Positions 56,511 to 64,000 of a DNA stretch of 64,000 nt are shown piece after piece. The stretch is taken from NCBI RefSeq assembly GCF_025753795.1, contig NZ_JAOWPS010000001.1, positions 1,550,001-1,614,000 of the forward strand. The letters run 5' to 3'. The notes below the pieces were generated by a model. It saw nothing but the letters and a program-made list of their open reading frames with translations. It had not been told where the DNA came from and searched no databases. Positions within the stretch are counted from its first letter, which is position 1. Every line of letters begins with the position of its first letter. Made by a program: the position numbers and the translations under genes. The DNA is from Mesorhizobium sp. YC-39 (lineage in GTDB: Bacteria; Pseudomonadota; Alphaproteobacteria; Rhizobiales; Rhizobiaceae).

Positions 56511-57800
56511 ATGCGATTGGGAGGACGGCTGGCGGCGGCCATCGAAGTGCTGGAGGACATTAGCCGGCGCCACCGTCCGGTGGCCGACGCGCTGAAGGAC
56601 TGGGGCCTGTCGCACCGCTTCGCCGGCGGCGGCGACCGCGCGGCGATCGGCAACATCGTCTATGACGCGCTGCGCCGCAAGCGCTCCGCCGGCTGGCTGC
56701 TCGGCGAGGACACGCCGCGCGCTACTGGCTTCGGCGCGCTGCTGCTCGAATGGGACCAGACGGCGCAGTCGCTGAACGGGGCGCTCGACGGCGACAAGTT
56801 CGCGCCGCCTTTGCTGAGCGGCGACGAATTGAAAACAGTCGCCGATCGCCGGCTGGCCGATGCGCCGGCCGCGGTGCGGGCCGATATCCCCGATTGGTGC
56901 GAACCGCTTTTCGAGCGGGCCTTCGACGGAAGCTGGGTCGGTGAGGGCGCGGCACTCGCCACCCGTCCGCCACTGGACATCAGGGTCAACACGCTGCAGG
57001 CCGATCGCGCCAAGGTGCTGGCGGAACTGACGCAGACCGGCGCGAAAGCCGCCGACATCGCGCCGCATGGCATCCGTATCCCGCCCATCGACGGCGACGG
57101 CCGGCATCCGAACGTGCAGGCCGAGCCGGCCTTCCAGAAGGGCTGGTTCGAGGTCCAGGACGAGGGCTCGCAGATCGTGGCGGCACTTGCCGGCGCCGAG
57201 CCTGGCATGCAGGTTCTCGATTTTTGCGCCGGCGCCGGCGGCAAGACGCTGGCTCTGTCGGCGGCGATGGGTAATACAGGCCAGGTCTTTGCGTATGATG
57301 CCGAAAAGGCACGGCTGGCGCCGATCTTCGACCGAATTCGCCGTTCGGAAAACCGCAATGTGCAGATCGTCAGCAAGCCGGCGGAACTCGCCCCCCTTGA
57401 GAACCACATGGACATCGTTCTGGTCGATGCACCTTGCACCGGCAGTGGCACCTGGCGGCGCCGGCCCGATGCCAAATGGCGGCTGACGCAAAGACAGCTC
57501 GATGCCCGCAAAGCCGAGCAATCGGCGATCCTCGACGATGCCAGGGCCTTCGTCAGACCCGGCGGCCTGCTGGTCTACATCACTTGCTCGGTCTTCGACG
57601 AAGAGAATGGCGACCAGGTCGCGGCCTTCCGGGAGCGCCATGGCGACTTTGTTCCGGTCGACCACCGGGAGCTTTGGGACAAGCGGTTTCCCGGCCACGC
57701 GGCCGCCGCACGCATTGGCGCCGCGGGCGGCATCTCGCTGTCGCCGCTGCTCAGCGGCACTGACGGGTTTTATGCCTGCGCGCTGCACAAGGCCGGCTGA
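56511..57800 (+). CDS. RsmB/NOP-family rRNA (cytosine-C5)-methyltransferase
   Basis: A 429-aa SAM-dependent enzyme that probably methylates C967 of 16S rRNA. The N-terminal third is NusB-like and helical, then the Rossmann domain has 'LDFCAGAGGKTLALSAAM', the catalytic motif 'VDAPCTGSGTWRRRPDAKW' with the release Cys and the second Cys in 'ITCSVFDEENGDQ'. The ATG at 56511 gives the usual start MRLGGRLAAAIEVL; the frame extends left to 56211 without coding signature. It is first in a run of rsmB, PaaI thioesterase, nucleosidase and guaA. Confidence 0.9.
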   Translation: MRLGGRLAAAIEVLEDISRRHRPVADALKDWGLSHRFAGGGDRAAIGNIVYDALRRKRSAGWLLGEDTPRATGFGALLLEWDQTAQSLNGALDGDKFAPPLLSGDELKTVADRRLADAPAAVRADIPDWCEPLFERAFDGSWVGEGAALATRPPLDIRVNTLQADRAKVLAELTQTGAKAADIAPHGIRIPPIDGDGRHPNVQAEPAFQKGWFEVQDEGSQIVAALAGAEPGMQVLDFCAGAGGKTLALSAAMGNTGQVFAYDAEKARLAPIFDRIRRSENRNVQIVSKPAELAPLENHMDIVLVDAPCTGSGTWRRRPDAKWRLTQRQLDARKAEQSAILDDARAFVRPGGLLVYITCSVFDEENGDQVAAFRERHGDFVPVDHRELWDKRFPGHAAAARIGAAGGISLSPLLSGTDGFYACALHKAG

Positions 57801-57919
57801 GCCTTGCCGGCAAACGAAACCGGGCGCGCTGGGATGGGATTGCTGCAGTGCAGCAAAAGCGATTGCCTGTCGCCCACACCTCTGCAATAAGCTTTTTCTG
57901 CAGATGCAAAGGCGAGGCC

Positions 57920-58378
57920 ATGGCAGCAAAGATCGTACCCGCCCCCGACTATGAGGACCGCGTCAGGACGTCCTTCGCGCGCCAGAAGGCCATGACGACC
58001 ATCGGCGCCGAACTGACGCTGGTGACGCCTGGCATCATCGAAATCGAGATGCCCTACTCGGCGGCGCTGACCCAGCAGCATGGCTTCCTCCATGCCGGCG
58101 TCATTTCGACGGCGCTGGATTCGGCCTGCGGCTACGCGGCGTTCTCGCTGATGCCGGAGAATTCCGGCGTGCTAACCATCGAGTTCAAGGTCAATCTCCT
58201 GGCGCCAGGCCGAGGCGAACGCTTCCTGTTCCGCGGTTCGGTGACCAAGCCCGGTCGCACCATCATCGTCGCCGACGGCCAGGCCTATGCCTTTGCCGCA
58301 GACGGCGAGGCCAAGCTGATCGCCACCATGACCGGAACGATGATGACCGTGGTTGGACGCGATGGCATTGAAGGATGA
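57920..58378 (+). CDS. PaaI-family hotdog thioesterase
   Basis: A 152-aa hotdog-fold acyl-CoA thioesterase. The helix and active-site region 'HGFLHAGVISTALDSACGYAAFS' and the strand 'VLTIEFKVNLLAPGRGERFLFRGSVTKPGRTI' are typical of PaaI proteins, which hydrolyse phenylacetyl-CoA-type and other acyl-CoA esters. AGGCGAGG precedes the ATG at 57920. It follows the RsmB-like gene by 119 bp and is ended by a strong hairpin. Confidence 0.88.
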   Translation: MAAKIVPAPDYEDRVRTSFARQKAMTTIGAELTLVTPGIIEIEMPYSAALTQQHGFLHAGVISTALDSACGYAAFSLMPENSGVLTIEFKVNLLAPGRGERFLFRGSVTKPGRTIIVADGQAYAFAADGEAKLIATMTGTMMTVVGRDGIEG

Positions 58379-58394
58379 GGAGTGATCCGCGTAG

Positions 58395-58428
58395 CGCTCG
58401 AAAAGCCCCCAAATGGGCTTTTCGAGCG
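58395..58428. terminator. Strong hairpin terminator after the thioesterase gene
   Basis: A perfect 14-bp stem, CGCTCGAAAAGCCC and GGGCTTTTCGAGCG, with a six-base loop. The inner part AAAAGCCC...GGGCTTTT works as an intrinsic terminator on both strands. It lies 16 bp after the stop codon. Confidence 0.8.
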
Positions 58429-58520
58429 ACGAACGCCCGGAGCCATGGCGAAGGGTCGGGGGCCGGTGAGGGCACGTCGCCTTCTAGCCTTCCGGCTCAG
58501 GTAGAGAGGAACAGATCATC

Positions 58521-59189
58521 GTGACCGCCAAAATGTCTCGCCTGTCGGGCAGGGATGTCCTCTTTGTCATGGCCGCCGAAGCCGAATACGGCCCGCATCT
58601 CAAGCGGCTGTTCACGCCATTGATGACGGGCGTCGGGCCGGTCGAGGCGGCTGTCAGGCTCAGCGCCGAACTGTCCTGGCTGAAGTCCGAAAAGGCGCTG
58701 CCGGACCTCGTCGTATCGCTCGGTTCGGCGGGTAGCCGCACGCTTGAACAGACGGAAATCTACCAAGCCGTTTCGGTCGCCTACCGGGACATCGACGCCT
58801 CGCCTTTGGGCTTCGAGAAGGGCGCGACGCCGTTTCTCGACCTGCCGGTGACGGTGCCGCTGCCGTTCAGGATTCCCGGCATCAGGGAGGCGACGCTGTC
58901 GACCGGCGGTGCGATCATTTCCGGTGGTGCTTATGATGCGATCGCCGCGGACATGGTCGACATGGAGACCTTTGCCTGCCTGCGCGCCTGTCAGTTGTTC
59001 GGCGTGCCGCTTGTTGGGCTGCGCGGCATTTCCGATGGCGCTGCCGACCTGAGGCATGTCGGTGACTGGAAGGAATATCTCCACGTCATCGACGAGAAGC
59101 TGGCCGACGCCGTCATGCGGCTCGACCAGGCGATCGCCTCCGGAGCCCTGCGATTTGATTCATCGCGTGAAGATGCGGAATCGGATTGA
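58521..59189 (+). CDS. MTA/SAH nucleosidase-like phosphorylase-family protein
   Basis: A 222-aa member of the purine phosphorylase/nucleosidase superfamily: 'LFVMAAEAEYGPHL' at the start, 'VSLGSAGSRTL' near 72, and the purine-binding end 'DMVDMETFACLRACQLFGVPLVGLRGISDGAAD' that holds the conserved Asp. This fits 5'-methylthioadenosine/S-adenosylhomocysteine nucleosidase. GTG at 58521 is used; an ATG at 58533 is four codons downstream. GAGAGGA lies upstream of the GTG. It precedes guaA on the same strand, so both handle purine metabolism. Confidence 0.87.
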   Translation: MTAKMSRLSGRDVLFVMAAEAEYGPHLKRLFTPLMTGVGPVEAAVRLSAELSWLKSEKALPDLVVSLGSAGSRTLEQTEIYQAVSVAYRDIDASPLGFEKGATPFLDLPVTVPLPFRIPGIREATLSTGGAIISGGAYDAIAADMVDMETFACLRACQLFGVPLVGLRGISDGAADLRHVGDWKEYLHVIDEKLADAVMRLDQAIASGALRFDSSREDAESD

Positions 59190-59244
59190 GAGAGACGCCT
59201 CGCAACCCATTGCGCCGACTCATTTCTTTCTCTAAACGCTCGCC

Positions 59245-60807
59245 ATGAAAACAGCCAATCATCCCGACACCGTCCTGATTGTCGATTTCGGCAGCCAGTT
59301 TACGCAGCTCATCGCCCGCCGCATCCGCGAAGCCGGCGTCTTTTCCGAGATCGTGCCCTTCCAGTCGGCCGAAGCGGCCTTCAAGCGCATTAATCCAAAG
59401 GCGGTGATCCTGTCCGGCGGCCCGGCCTCGACGTCAGACATAGGCAGCCCGCGCGCGCCGCAGATCGTCTTCGACGCTGGCGTGCCGGTGCTCGGCATCT
59501 GCTACGGCCAGATGGCCATGTGCGTGCAGATGGGCGGTGTTGCCGAAAGCTCCGACCATCGCGAATTCGGCCGCGCCTTCGTCGAGATCGAGAAGGACAG
59601 CCCACTGTTCGAGGGCCTGTGGGCGCCCGGCCAGCGGCATCAGGTGTGGATGAGCCATGGCGACCGCGTCATCTCCTTGCCCAGGGGGTTCGAGGTGCTC
59701 GGCAAATCGGAGGGCTCGCCCTTCGCCATCTTCGGCAATGTCGAGCGCAAAATGTACGGCATCATGTTCCACCCCGAGGTAGTGCACACGCCTGACGGCG
59801 CCCGGCTGCTCCGGAACTTCGTCCACAACATCGCCGGCATCGAAGGCGACTGGACGATGCGCGCCTACCGCGAGCACGCCGTCGAGACGATCCGCAAGCA
59901 GGTCGGCAAGGGCAAGGTGATCTGCGCGCTGTCGGGCGGCGTCGATTCCTCGGTCGCGGCACTGCTGATCCACGAGGCGGTCGGCGACCAGCTCACCTGC
60001 ATCCTCGTCGACCATGGCCTGATGCGCAAGGACGAGGCGGCGGGCGTGGTGGCAATGTTCCGCCAGCACTACAATCTGCCGCTGATCCTGGTCGATGCCT
60101 CCGATCGCTTCATCTCGGCGCTGGAGGGCGAGGCCGACCCCGAGAAGAAACGCAAGACCATCGGCCGGCTGTTCATCGAGGTGTTCGAGGAAGAGGCGAA
60201 AAAACTCGGCGGCGCCGATTTCCTGGCGCAGGGCACGCTCTATCCCGACGTCATCGAAAGCGTCTCCTTCACCGGCGGCCCATCGGTGACCATCAAGTCG
60301 CACCACAATGTCGGCGGCCTGCCCGAGCGCATGAACATGCAACTGGTCGAGCCGCTGCGCGAACTGTTCAAGGACGAGGTCAGGGCGCTCGGCAAGGAAC
60401 TCGGCCTGCCCGACAGTTTCATCGGCAGGCACCCGTTCCCGGGTCCAGGTCTCGCCATCCGCTGCCCCGGCGGCATCACGCGCGAAAAGCTGGAGATCCT
60501 GCGCGAGGCCGACGCCATCTATCTCGACGAGATCCGCAAGGCCGGCCTCTACGACGCCATCTGGCAGGCCTTCGCCGTGCTGCTGCCAGTGCAGACGGTC
60601 GGCGTGATGGGCGACGGCCGCACCTATGAATTCGTCTGTGCGTTACGCGCGGTGACCTCGGTCGACGGCATGACGGCGGATTTTTATCACTACGACATGG
60701 CGTTCCTGGGTGCTGCCGCCACGCGCATCATCAACGAGGTGCGCGGCATCAACCGCGTCGTCTACGACGTGACGAGCAAGCCGCCCGGCACCATCGAGTG
60801 GGAATGA
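59245..60807 (+). CDS. guaA: GMP synthase (glutamine-hydrolysing)
   Basis: GuaA makes GMP from XMP. The 520-aa protein has the GATase1 domain with Cys86 in GICYGQM and the His-Glu pair in FHPEVVHT, the ATP pyrophosphatase domain with the PP-loop SGGVDSSV and the C-terminal dimerisation domain ending '[17 protein letters not shown]', complete and uninterrupted. In Mesorhizobium the 3' end of guaA is, as I recall, the attachment site attG of tripartite ICEs (recombinase IntG). Here the gene is whole, and an integrase remnant follows. Confidence 0.97.
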   Translation: MKTANHPDTVLIVDFGSQFTQLIARRIREAGVFSEIVPFQSAEAAFKRINPKAVILSGGPASTSDIGSPRAPQIVFDAGVPVLGICYGQMAMCVQMGGVAESSDHREFGRAFVEIEKDSPLFEGLWAPGQRHQVWMSHGDRVISLPRGFEVLGKSEGSPFAIFGNVERKMYGIMFHPEVVHTPDGARLLRNFVHNIAGIEGDWTMRAYREHAVETIRKQVGKGKVICALSGGVDSSVAALLIHEAVGDQLTCILVDHGLMRKDEAAGVVAMFRQHYNLPLILVDASDRFISALEGEADPEKKRKTIGRLFIEVFEEEAKKLGGADFLAQGTLYPDVIESVSFTGGPSVTIKSHHNVGGLPERMNMQLVEPLRELFKDEVRALGKELGLPDSFIGRHPFPGPGLAIRCPGGITREKLEILREADAIYLDEIRKAGLYDAIWQAFAVLLPVQTVGVMGDGRTYEFVCALRAVTSVDGMTADFYHYDMAFLGAAATRIINEVRGINRVVYDVTSKPPGTIEWE

Positions 60808-61093
60808 TTCAGACCTACCCAATTGCCGCCGAAACTGGGTCGATGCTCGCCGTAGCCATTTGAAAACAAAATAAATCATTCCAAGGACAGTCAGCAACTA
60901 TCGGTGGGCAGAGATTGGCGGTGACGGACCGATTGACGGGCCTCGGCATATTGCCCGTTCCGAATTTTCAAAGTACCGTCACGAACAACGAAGCTCATGA
61001 CGGTACTTTGCCTTAAAGCATTGAAAATATAAGAGATTTCCTGTCGAGGAACCTCAAAATTGTACTGACGGGACTTTTCAGGAGGTAGTAGGC
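60808..61093 (+). other. Intergenic region between guaA and the integrase remnant
   Basis: No gene is supported. It is AT-rich after about 60855 and carries the repeats listed next. The region just left of the remnant's ribosome binding site holds a degenerate repeat copy. No duplicated guaA 3' end was seen. Altogether 546 bp between guaA and the first glycosyltransferase gene lack an intact gene. Confidence 0.6.
60969..61010. repeat. 13-bp inverted repeat CAAAGTACCGTCA / TGACGGTACTTTG
   Basis: Perfect 13-bp arms at 60969-60981 and 60998-61010 are separated by 16 bp. A third, direct copy TGACGGGACTTTT (11 of 13 matching) lies at 61066-61078, two bases before the remnant's Shine-Dalgarno sequence. 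Recombinase arm-site, operator or transcript hairpin are all possible. Confidence 0.8.
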
Positions 61094-61168
61094 GTGTTGA
61101 CGGATGCCGCCATTAAGGCACTGAAACCAAAAGAGAAAATTGTGTTTGTGTGTTCGACCTGTCTCTAG
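61094..61168 (+). pseudogene. Tyrosine-recombinase (integrase) N-terminal remnant
   Basis: A frame from GTG 61094 to TAG 61166-61168 encodes MLTDAAIKALKPKEK and eight further residues. The first 15 match the start of the DUF4102 arm-binding domain of P4-type integrases, where a 'LTD.AI..LKPK.K' sequence is standard. After that the match stops and no catalytic domain exists downstream. AGGAGG at 61080-61085 is an intact ribosome binding site with spacing for the GTG. The location, 286 bp after guaA and on the same strand, is where IntG-type genes of Mesorhizobium ICEs lie as I recall. It looks like the left-over end of an element that was deleted. Confidence 0.7.
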
Positions 61169-61353
61169 TGAGCGCGCGACGCCGGCTCGTTGACCTCAAA
61201 GCGCGAGACGCAGCTTCCTGGCTTCAGCGTATGGACCCTCTTGGGTAGTACAGATTGAAAATTGCGCCCTCATGTTTCAAAACAGGTCGGTAGACCCGCG
61301 AGGATGGTTTCGCCCACGGTCCTCAAGGCGAGAATTCTAAAAGACGTTCAACA

Positions 61354-62568
61354 ATGACCCAGCACGTACAAAACGCTCGAATTCTCATGTACAGCCACGA
61401 CACGTTCGGGCTCGGCCACTTGCAGCGCTGCCGGACGATCGCGCATTCGCTGGTCGAGGATTTCCGCGGACTTCAGGTGCTTATCATTTCGGGTGCGACT
61501 ATCGCTGGCGCCTTCGACTACCGCGCCCGTGTCGACTTCGTGAAGATCCCCAGCGTCATCAAGTTGCGCAACGGCGAATACACCTCGCTGGAAAAGGATA
61601 TCGATCTGCATGAGACGCTAAGGATGCGCCAGTCGATCATCCGCCACACAGCCGAGACCTTCCGGCCGGATATCTTCATCGTCGACAAGGAACCGCTCGG
61701 CCTGCGCGGTGAGATCGAGGACACGCTGTCCTACCTCAAGACGCGGGGCACCACGCTTGTGCTTGGCCTGCGCGAGGTGATGGACGCGCCGCATCTGCTC
61801 GATGCAGAGTGGGCACGCAAGGATGTGATGCGCAAGATAGGCCTGTTCTACGACAAGGTCTGGGCCTATGGTCCGCCGGATTTCTACGATCCGTTGACCG
61901 GCTTGGATGTGCCGCCGGCTGTCAGGGCAAAGATGAAGTTCGTCGGTTTCCTGCAACGGAGCCTGCAGAAGAACGAGTTGCCCGGCCACCGGCCCGAGGG
62001 CGATTATATCCTCATTACCACCGGTGGCGGCGGTGACGGCGCCGACTTGATCCACGACGTCATCGATGCCTATCAGCAGGATCCGCAATTGCAGCATAGG
62101 GCGCTGATCGTGCTTGGGCCTTACATGCCGGCGCGCCAGCGCAACAAGCTGCTCAAGAAGGGATCCAGGATCCCCTATATCAAGATCATCGAGTTCGACA
62201 ACCGCATGGAAGATCTGATTGCCGGCGCCAAGGCGGTAGTGGCGATGGGCGGTTACAACACCTATTGCGAGATATTGTCTTTCGACAAGCCGGCGCTGAT
62301 CGTGCCGCGCATCATGCCCCGCGAGGAACAACTGATCCGCGCACGGCGTGCAGCCGAACTCGGTCTCATCGAGATGCTTTTGCCGGAGGAAGCCAAGGAT
62401 TCCCAGCGGTTTGCCGATGCACTGAAGGTGCTGCCGGACCGGCCCCGCCCATCGCAGAGCAACCCGCATCTGACGCTGGAAGGGCTGCCTCATATTTCCG
62501 AAATCGTCGCGGAACTGCTCGACCGGCGGGCCGGCCATCACCTTTCGGTCATTGAAGGCATGAACTGA
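61354..62568 (+). CDS. MurG-like glycosyltransferase family protein
   Basis: A 404-aa protein with two Rossmann-like halves. The first begins 'ILMYSHDTFGLGHLQRCRTIAHSL', the second contains 'DYILITTGGGGDGADLIHDVI' and 'AGAKAVVAMGGYNTYCEILSFDKPALIVPRIMPREEQLIRARRAAELG', the nucleotide-sugar-binding end of GT28 (MurG-type) enzymes. It is probably a peripheral membrane glycosyltransferase for a polysaccharide or lipid. The start codon has no strong Shine-Dalgarno sequence. A GT4 gene follows after 1 nt. Confidence 0.85.
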   Translation: MTQHVQNARILMYSHDTFGLGHLQRCRTIAHSLVEDFRGLQVLIISGATIAGAFDYRARVDFVKIPSVIKLRNGEYTSLEKDIDLHETLRMRQSIIRHTAETFRPDIFIVDKEPLGLRGEIEDTLSYLKTRGTTLVLGLREVMDAPHLLDAEWARKDVMRKIGLFYDKVWAYGPPDFYDPLTGLDVPPAVRAKMKFVGFLQRSLQKNELPGHRPEGDYILITTGGGGDGADLIHDVIDAYQQDPQLQHRALIVLGPYMPARQRNKLLKKGSRIPYIKIIEFDNRMEDLIAGAKAVVAMGGYNTYCEILSFDKPALIVPRIMPREEQLIRARRAAELGLIEMLLPEEAKDSQRFADALKVLPDRPRPSQSNPHLTLEGLPHISEIVAELLDRRAGHHLSVIEGMN

Positions 62569-62569
62569 G

Positions 62570-63814
62570 TTGCAACATCGCAAGATCGTCGTGGTTCTGA
62601 AGGGCTATCCGCGGCTGTCGGAAACCTTCATCGCGCAGGAACTGCTCGGTCTGGAGCGTGCAGGGTTCGACCTGATACTCGTCGCGCTCAGGCGGCCGAC
62701 CGACGCAAAACGCCACCCCGTGCATGACGAGATCAAAGCGCCCGTCCATTATCTGCCGGAATATCTGCATGAAGAGCCGCTGCGCGTGGTTCGCTCGCTG
62801 TTTGCTTATCTGCTGCGGCCGGGCTTCTGGCGCGCTCTCGGATCGCTGGCGGCCGATATCCCCCGCGACTTTACGCGCAATCGCGCGCGCCGCTTCGGGC
62901 AAGCGCTCGTGCTGGCGGCCGAATGGCCGGAAGACGCGGGCTGGCTGCATGCACATTTCGCGCACACGCCGGCGTCGGTGACGCGCTATGCCAGCCAGCT
63001 TCGTGGCCTGCCCTGGAGCTGCTCGGCCCATGCCAAGGACATCTGGACTTCGGCGGACTGGGATCTGGCTGGCAAGCTTGCCTCGGCGCGCTGGACGGTC
63101 ACTTGCACGCAAACCGGTTTCGACCGTCTGAAAAAACTCGCTAACGGCAACTCGTCTGTGCATCTGAGCTATCATGGGCTCGACCTTGATCGCTTCGGCA
63201 GTTTCGGCGAGGCGCGAAAACAGCATGACGGCTCGGCGCCGGACGAACCGGTTATCGTTCTGAGTGTCGGGCGCGCCGTTGAAAAGAAAGGTTACGATAC
63301 CTTGCTGGAGGCCCTTGCCCTCTTGCCCGGTGATTTGGCGTGGCGTTTCGAGCATATCGGCGGCGGCGAGGAACTGGAACGGCTCAAGGCGCTGGCGCAA
63401 AAGCTCGGACTGGATGGTCGCGTCTCTTGGAAAGGCGCGCTTGCCCAGGAGGAGGTGCTTGAGCACTACCGCTGCGCCGACATCTTCGCCCTGGCTTGCA
63501 GGATCACCGCAAATGGCGACCGGGACGGTCTGCCGAATGTTTTGGTGGAGGCGGCTAGCCAGCGGCTTGCCTGCGTGTCGACCGATATTTCCGGCGTGCC
63601 GGAGCTTTTATCGCCGGATGAAACCGGGCTCCTGGTTCCGACGGAAAACCCAATTGCCCTGGCACAGGCGCTGGAGCGCCTGATCCGTGATCCTGTGCTG
63701 CGTGCCCGCCTCGGCGACGCCGCAGAGCGGCGCGTGCGCGGCAATTTCGATCATATGGCAAGCATTGGACAGCTCAAGGAACTGTTCGAGCGGGAGTGGC
63801 GGGCCGCCGAATGA
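62570..63814 (+). CDS. GT4-family glycosyltransferase
   Basis: A 414-aa GT-B enzyme: 'VVLKGYPRLSETFIAQELLGLERAG' at the start, 'WLHAHFAHTPASVTRYASQLRGLPWSCSAHAKDIW' in the middle, and the C-terminal GT4 domain with 'VGRAVEKKGYDTLLEAL' and the nucleotide-sugar end 'DRDGLPNVLVEAASQRLACVSTDISGVPELLSPDETGLLVPTENP'. The only start near the family N-terminus is TTG at 62570, 2 nt after the previous stop. It overlaps the next gene by 4 nt (ATGA). Likely part of exopolysaccharide or lipid-linked glycan synthesis. Confidence 0.9.
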   Translation: MQHRKIVVVLKGYPRLSETFIAQELLGLERAGFDLILVALRRPTDAKRHPVHDEIKAPVHYLPEYLHEEPLRVVRSLFAYLLRPGFWRALGSLAADIPRDFTRNRARRFGQALVLAAEWPEDAGWLHAHFAHTPASVTRYASQLRGLPWSCSAHAKDIWTSADWDLAGKLASARWTVTCTQTGFDRLKKLANGNSSVHLSYHGLDLDRFGSFGEARKQHDGSAPDEPVIVLSVGRAVEKKGYDTLLEALALLPGDLAWRFEHIGGGEELERLKALAQKLGLDGRVSWKGALAQEEVLEHYRCADIFALACRITANGDRDGLPNVLVEAASQRLACVSTDISGVPELLSPDETGLLVPTENPIALAQALERLIRDPVLRARLGDAAERRVRGNFDHMASIGQLKELFEREWRAAE

Positions 63815-64000
63815 AGCGGCTGCGCGCTTTCTTCTATGTTCAGCACCTGCTCGGTATCGGCCATCTCGCGCGCGCCAGCCGCGTTGCGGCGGCTCTGGTC
63901 GATGACGGGTTTGACGTAACCGTCGTGACCGGCGGAGCGCCGATCGCGGGGTTTCCGGGACTGGGTGTAAAATCTGTAACCCTGCCACCTGTCACCTCCG
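63811..64000 (+). CDS. Glycosyltransferase, N-terminal part (cut by window edge)
   Basis: Sixty-three codons are present, starting ATG 63811 and open to the edge. 'FFYVQHLLGIGHLARASRVAAALVDDGFDVTVVTGGAPI' repeats the opening pattern of the first gene of this cluster (HDTFGLGHLQRCRTIAHSL), so it is another GT28-like protein. It overlaps the GT4 stop by 4 nt, and the three form an operon. Confidence 0.85.
   Translation, partial: MKRLRAFFYVQHLLGIGHLARASRVAAALVDDGFDVTVVTGGAPIAGFPGLGVKSVTLPPVTS

Noticed and set aside
59245..61353. Duplicated guaA 3' end (attL/attR pair) downstream of guaA
   Set aside because: I looked for a second copy of the last guaA codons between 60808 and 61353 and saw none, so no att pair can be claimed in this window.

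Overview
The window looks like a chromosomal segment of a Mesorhizobium-type alphaproteobacterium (Rhizobiales). The basis is high GC, a plant/alpha-type GshA, a short-form HisG with a separate HisZ, families that are common in rhizobia (DUF992, DUF1127, DUF3422, DUF768-like), several palindromic intergenic repeats of a kind I remember from Mesorhizobium and Rhizobium genomes, and Mesorhizobium-like gene order around guaA. All family names come from reading the translations; no database search was run.

Layout. (1) 1-8.8 kb: an uptake and catabolism locus with the end of a GntR/FCD regulator, a peptide-type (Opp/Dpp) ABC transporter (binding protein, two permeases, two ATPases) holding a DapA-family aldolase/dehydratase gene, then an SDR dehydrogenase divergent from mannonate dehydratase (uxuA). 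This suggests uptake and breakdown of a sugar acid or uronate conjugate. (2) 9-19.7 kb: DUF768-like protein, DmpA-type P1 aminopeptidase, xseA, a VtlR-like LysR gene divergent from a DUF1127 gene, a two-helix membrane protein, a DUF937 protein with in-frame repeats, gshA, rsmE, a conserved unknown and a class I glutamine amidotransferase. (3) 19.8-29.2 kb: metallophosphoesterase, lldR-lldD, a DUF3422 membrane protein, and glcD-glcE-(DUF4870)-glcF for glycolate oxidation. (4) 29.2-37.2 kb: a DUF1963-like unknown, a FolD homologue with altered active-site residues, an L,D-transpeptidase, tag, a small membrane protein, and hisS-hisZ-hisG.

(5) 37.4-45.6 kb: acyl-CoA synthetase, ArsR plus Old Yellow Enzyme, a GST, DUF924 plus NmrA genes divergent from a LysR gene, and an M23 peptidase. 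(6) 45.6-56.2 kb: DUF992 protein, an RND efflux pair, a cysteine-rich secreted peptide, a Ca2+/H+ antiporter, oxyR divergent from katG, and aqpZ. (7) 56.5-64 kb: RsmB-like methyltransferase, PaaI thioesterase, an MTA/SAH-nucleosidase-like protein, guaA, a 0.55 kb intergenic region with a tyrosine-recombinase remnant, and three consecutive glycosyltransferase genes, the last cut by the window edge.

No intact mobile element, rRNA, tRNA or CRISPR array was seen. The most unusual points are: the integrase-like fragment with an intact ribosome binding site just after guaA (I recall the guaA 3' end as an ICE attachment site in Mesorhizobium), with 13-bp repeats beside it; four nested-palindrome intergenic elements, one supplying the hisG stop codon and a related hairpin carrying the hisZ ribosome binding site; a FolD whose catalytic Lys is Gln; and well-formed candidate operators upstream of katG and arsR.
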